This document shows, one piece after another, positions 61,032-64,000 of a stretch of 64,000 nt of DNA. Location: contig NC_068972.1 in assembly GCF_016808095.1 (NCBI RefSeq), positions 22,746,289 to 22,810,288 on the forward strand. The letters run 5' to 3'. The notes beneath the pieces are model-generated. The model saw only the letters and a program-made list of their open reading frames with translations, made no database searches and was not told the origin of the DNA. The position numbers were made by a program, and so were the translations under genes. The stretch is from Vigna angularis. Taxonomy: Eukaryota; Streptophyta; Magnoliopsida; Fabales; Fabaceae. Numbering within the stretch: the first letter of the stretch is position 1; every line of letters starts with the position of its first letter.

Positions 61032-61262
61032 GTTAATCGATTAACTACAGTGGTTAATCGATTAACAACCCAACGGATAGTTCAACGGCTCTAAAAACGG
61101 CTAGTTTTTCAAACGTTCACTATGTTAATCGATTAACACCCTTTGTTAATCGATTAACGTTAATCGATTAACACCCTCTGTTAATCGATTAACACTACAT
61201 TGCTGGGCTTCTTCATGGCTCACTGGAATAATCGATTAACACCTTCTGTTAATCGATTAACA
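61032..61262. repeat. Eight-copy TTAATCGATTAA palindrome cluster
   Basis: The 12-base palindrome ttaatcgattaa (or its taatcgatta core) begins at about 61033, 61054, 61124, 61147, 61159, 61180, 61228 and 61249, mostly followed by c and separated by short spacers (accctctg, accttctg). It lies in the U3-like part of the nested LTR on its own strand. Confidence 0.9.
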
Positions 61263-61767
61263 CTGCACAGAATTTTGCTTATGGCTTATTTTTACATCAC
61301 TTTTGAATGCATACATAAAACTACTAATTTTCCTATGTTCATACAATTATTACAAAAGATTTCAAGTCTTCAAAGATCATTCTTCATGAGTCTTGTTTGT
61401 TCTTGACTTGATTTGGACATCATCAAAACTTCATCTTCATCATTTTGCTAACACAGAAAAGGGAGACGACTTACCAGCTAAGGAACGGAAAAATTGATCG
61501 GTCCAAACTCGAGCCCTCAACGCCAGGATCGCCTAGGCACTTCCTGATCGTTGAACAGAAAACTCAGTAGAGAGAATTTGTAGAGAGAAGTCAGAGAACT
61601 CTGAGTAATAGAGTTCTAGAGAGATGAAGTGTTCTTAGAATAATTAAAAGAGTTTATAAAATCTCATTTTATATTATCAGATTATTTTAAAGTAAAATAA
61701 TCGATATCATTATTCTAATACATCAATCTGCTCTATAACACTCTATTTTTCAGGTCTTTACATTAAA

Positions 61768-62060
61768 TAAATCTAAATACTCAATATTAAAATTTACTTC
61801 AATACTAAATTTATTAAAATAAGTGTTTAACTTAATTGTATAGGTTATATAGATAACTCCACGTATTAATATTTCAAATATTTTCTCCATTAATATGTAT
61901 TTACAAGATATATAAAAAAAATTAATGACATTACTTATATAAATAACGGTATTTATGTAAGTAACGTGACATATGTACTCTAATATAAACTTTATTAAAA
62001 AATATTACCCATGTTTACAAAAACCTATATATGATTTAACCTTGTCCAAATTTAACTCCT
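61768..62060. other. AT-rich spacer between inverted repeat copies
   Basis: AT-rich. It separates copies E (-) and F (+), whose promoter-proximal ends face each other. No gene is seen. Confidence 0.5.
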
Positions 62061-64000
62061 TGTTAACCTCCAGAAAATAGTATTTTAGAAGTGGTGGTAG
62101 TCTGAAAATAGTGATACTCGATTATTTTAATATTAAACGGTTTTATTATAAATAGTTTTGTTATAAACGAGTTTTATTATTTTAAAATATATCATCTCTC
62201 TATAAACCATTTTTCTAGAGTTCTCTATCTTCCTTCCAAGAGTTCTAACTCCTGAGTCATCTCATTAACGATCAGGAGGTACATAATCGACCACGACAAC
62301 GAAGTCTACGTTTCTACCAGATCAATTTCTTCAATACAGCAAGTAAGTTTCGACTCATTTTTTCCCCTTCCGTTCCTAAATCTATTTTAGAGGAATATTG
62401 GACTATTGCATGTGTAATCATACATCTCCTATACGTTCTTGATTCATCTAGAGTTCTAAGGACTCTGTCCGTTTTCAATTTTATGTTTTGTAGGTTCGTT
62501 TAGGTATTCCTTGCGGTTCAAGTAATCGGCAAAACATTTTTAGAGTTGGGTAGTTTCTTTGAGAGATAAGGGAAGCTAAATAATTGTGTTTTAATTGAAG
62601 TGTGTGGTATAAGCTTAATGTTATGTGAGTACTAAATTGTTTGGATGAAAAATGTTATTCTGTGTTAGTGATAATTGAACTATTTGGGTGATATTGATGA
62701 TTTGAGTCATAATGAATGTTGTATAACATGTTGAATATGTTGTATGTATGTTTGTGAGGTTGGATTTGATGTTGATGAAGTGAATTGTGTTGATTGAACT
62801 GTTAGAGGAAAAAGAGTTAGTCTTGGTTGTAATTTATTTGGTTTAAGTGGAGGTTTATGGTAGTGAAATGGTGAGGAAGGGGTGATGAACTGGTTTGATG
62901 CGGTTGGGAGTGTTTAGGAGCTCTTTTCTGACTTGCTTAAACATTTAAAATGGAAAGAATCTGAGTTATGAGTATGTGGTGGTAATTAGGTAGAGTCAAT
63001 GTTGGTTTAGAACTAAATTCTTGGGGTTGGACTAGTGAAAACTTGAATTGGGAGTTCTGTGAGTAATTGGTCATTTTGGTTGATGTTATTGAGTCTTTTG
63101 GGACTTGTTAGAGTCCTTAACTTGTTTAAAAACAAGCTAAAACTAGTAGAATCCAAGTTGAGGCTATAAAGTGAGATTTTGGTAAGTTTTGGAGTAGAAC
63201 CTTGTAGTAGTCACTTAAAAATGAGTTGATGATGGTTTGTATGAAGTTGTCTAAGTTTAATTGATGGTATAATACAATGTAGGAGTGTTAGAAGTTGGGA
63301 AAGATGCATAAAAGTGGTCAGGAAGGGTTGAGATGCGCAAATTCTGTAGTTTTGGTGCTGCAAAATTATGCAGTCTCGTTGAGCGAACAGACTTGGTGCG
63401 CTAAGTAAATGAGCTTTAGCTGAGCGAACAGATTTAGTGCGCTGAGCGAGAGGTGAGTGAGCAGAACCCACTGTTTCTATTTTCGCACAACGAGTTGGGT
63501 CGTTGAGCGAGAGGTTGGGGTTTGGAACCACTGTGAGTTTTATTCGCACAACGAACTGGGTCGTTGAGCGAGTGGTTTGAGGTCTGGGGATACTGTCTGT
63601 GTATTTGCACAACGAGCTGGGTCATTGTGCGAGGGAACTCTGTGGTCGCTCAGCAAGTGTATGCGATAAGCGACTGGTCCAAGTTGTTGGTATGCCCTTT
63701 TCTTTCGTTGTTTATAAATTATTTGAGTTATGTATTGGTTAAATTGGATATGATGTATGATTGTGTATGAGTTTTATGAACATCAAAGTCATGAGTTGAG
63801 ATTCAAAGTGAAAGTATGTGGTTTCAAAGTGATGAAAGTAAGTTCCAAAGTGAATCTTCTTGGTGAGGTTCAAGTATTTTTAGAATGAATGCAGAAGCTC
63901 AGTCTTGGGGGTTATCCTGAAACTCCAATGGTCTTTCATTCTCAAGTAGAGAGGATTGATCCATGTCATGAGGAGTAGCGGGAGGTCTTAGTCTTAGGGG
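62061..64000 (+). mobile_element. Long LTR-like repeat family, copy F (cut by window end)
   Basis: Starts TGTTAACCTCCAGAAAATAG, close to the reverse complement of the end of copy E. It continues with tctctagagttctc-like leader DNA, aacgatcaggaggtac, and agtaagtttcgactc, as in copy D. The final bases (cagtcttgggggttatcc, then tctcaagtagagaggattga) are the reverse complement of about 58790-58860. The 3' end lies beyond base 64000. No coding region is recognised. Confidence 0.75.
63374..63680. repeat. GAGCGA-type motif array in repeat copy F
   Basis: Phrases such as cgttgagcga, cgcacaacga, gctgagcgaga and cgctcagca recur about a dozen times in 300 bp. It sits at the position matching the TCGC-n-GCGA array of copy E but is diverged in unit sequence. 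The reading frames at 63211-63625 are artefacts of this array. Confidence 0.8.

Larger units (their letters stand above)
60376..61453 (-). mobile_element. Solo LTR nested in repeat copy E
   Basis: 1078 bp between exact 5-bp duplications CAGAA (60371-60375 and 61454-61458). Plus-strand ends are TGTCAGGAGC and TTTTGCTAACA, so on the minus strand it reads TGTTAGCAAAATG...CTGACA. A minus-strand TATA (CTATAAATAG, about 60974-60983) sets the orientation. The TGTTAGCAAAATGATGAAG start is one I associate with legume copia (Sirevirus-like) LTRs, from memory. There is no internal region, so it is a solo LTR. Confidence 0.82.
58172..61762 (-). mobile_element. Long LTR-like repeat family, copy E (best-defined copy)
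   Basis: 3591 bp between exact 5-bp duplications TTAAA (58167-58171 and 61763-61767). It begins TGTAACATCCC and ends CAGGTCTTTACA, so the ends are TG...CA. On its own strand (minus) it starts TGTAAAGACCTG and ends GGGATGTTACA. Removing the nested solo LTR leaves about 2.5 kb. Nothing in it encodes a recognisable protein. TG...CA ends, a 5-bp duplication and no internal domain suggest a long solo LTR; the TGTAA/TTACA ends recall Ty3/gypsy chromovirus LTRs, which is inference. Confidence 0.8.

Noticed and set aside
63211..63625. Minus-strand frames of 133 and 63 codons near the window end
   Set aside because: They coincide with the GAGCGA-type motif array of repeat copy F and have only repeat-derived similarity.

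Overview
This is a plant nuclear window, most likely from a papilionoid legume of the Vigna/Phaseolus type. The evidence is the AT-rich intergenic DNA, genes with introns, two eukaryotic tRNA genes, and repeats I recognise from legume genomes: long LTRs with TTAATCGATTAA palindromes, Mutator-type MITEs beginning like GGGTTAAATATGTTTTTG, and Tat/Ogre-like LTRs. The species call is inference. No bacterial, viral or CRISPR-like system is present.

There are only three protein-coding host genes. (1) The 3' end of a RING-finger E3 ligase of the RF298/MIP1 type lies at 1-1406 (+). (2) A four-exon gene for a DNase I-like (endonuclease/exonuclease/phosphatase fold) protein lies at 24527-27631 (+). (3) An intronless SPARK-domain receptor-like kinase, similar to At1g11050, lies at 38630-40507 (-). 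tRNA-Ser(UGA) is at 16623-16704 and tRNA-His(GUG) at 28222-28293. At 34600-35290 fragments of what look like three different genes are packed together in mixed orientation.

Transposable elements explain most of the rest. Two structurally complete Ty1/copia elements are present. Copia-1 (6568-15108, -) has 5-bp target duplications and nearly identical LTRs, and a Tat/Ogre-like solo LTR (10487-12653) sits inside its protease region. Copia-2 (44677-51183, +) carries a stop and a frameshift. A decayed copia (29520-33355, +) is interrupted by a knot of short TRIM-like elements. Smaller pieces are a copia integrase scrap (44203-44540), a solitary copia LTR (43859-44049) and a Ty3/gypsy RT scrap (36790-37400). 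A 1361-bp non-autonomous CACTA element (3744-5104) has exact CTA target duplications. Three or more MITE-type elements are visible.

The most notable pattern is a long LTR-like family. It begins near TGTAAGACCT, ends in GGATGTTACA, and is present six times: 2652-5959 (-), 17116-19101 (+), 20108-22368 (-), 51842-52685 (+), 58172-61762 (-) and 62061 to the window end (+). Copies share flanks but carry different GC-rich tandem cargo. One hosts the CACTA element and another hosts a solo LTR. No internal coding domain of this family is in the window, so these look like solo LTRs or non-autonomous elements.

The host genes look independent of one another. The window reads as ordinary legume gene-poor chromatin built by nested insertion. 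I found no convincing new biochemical system.
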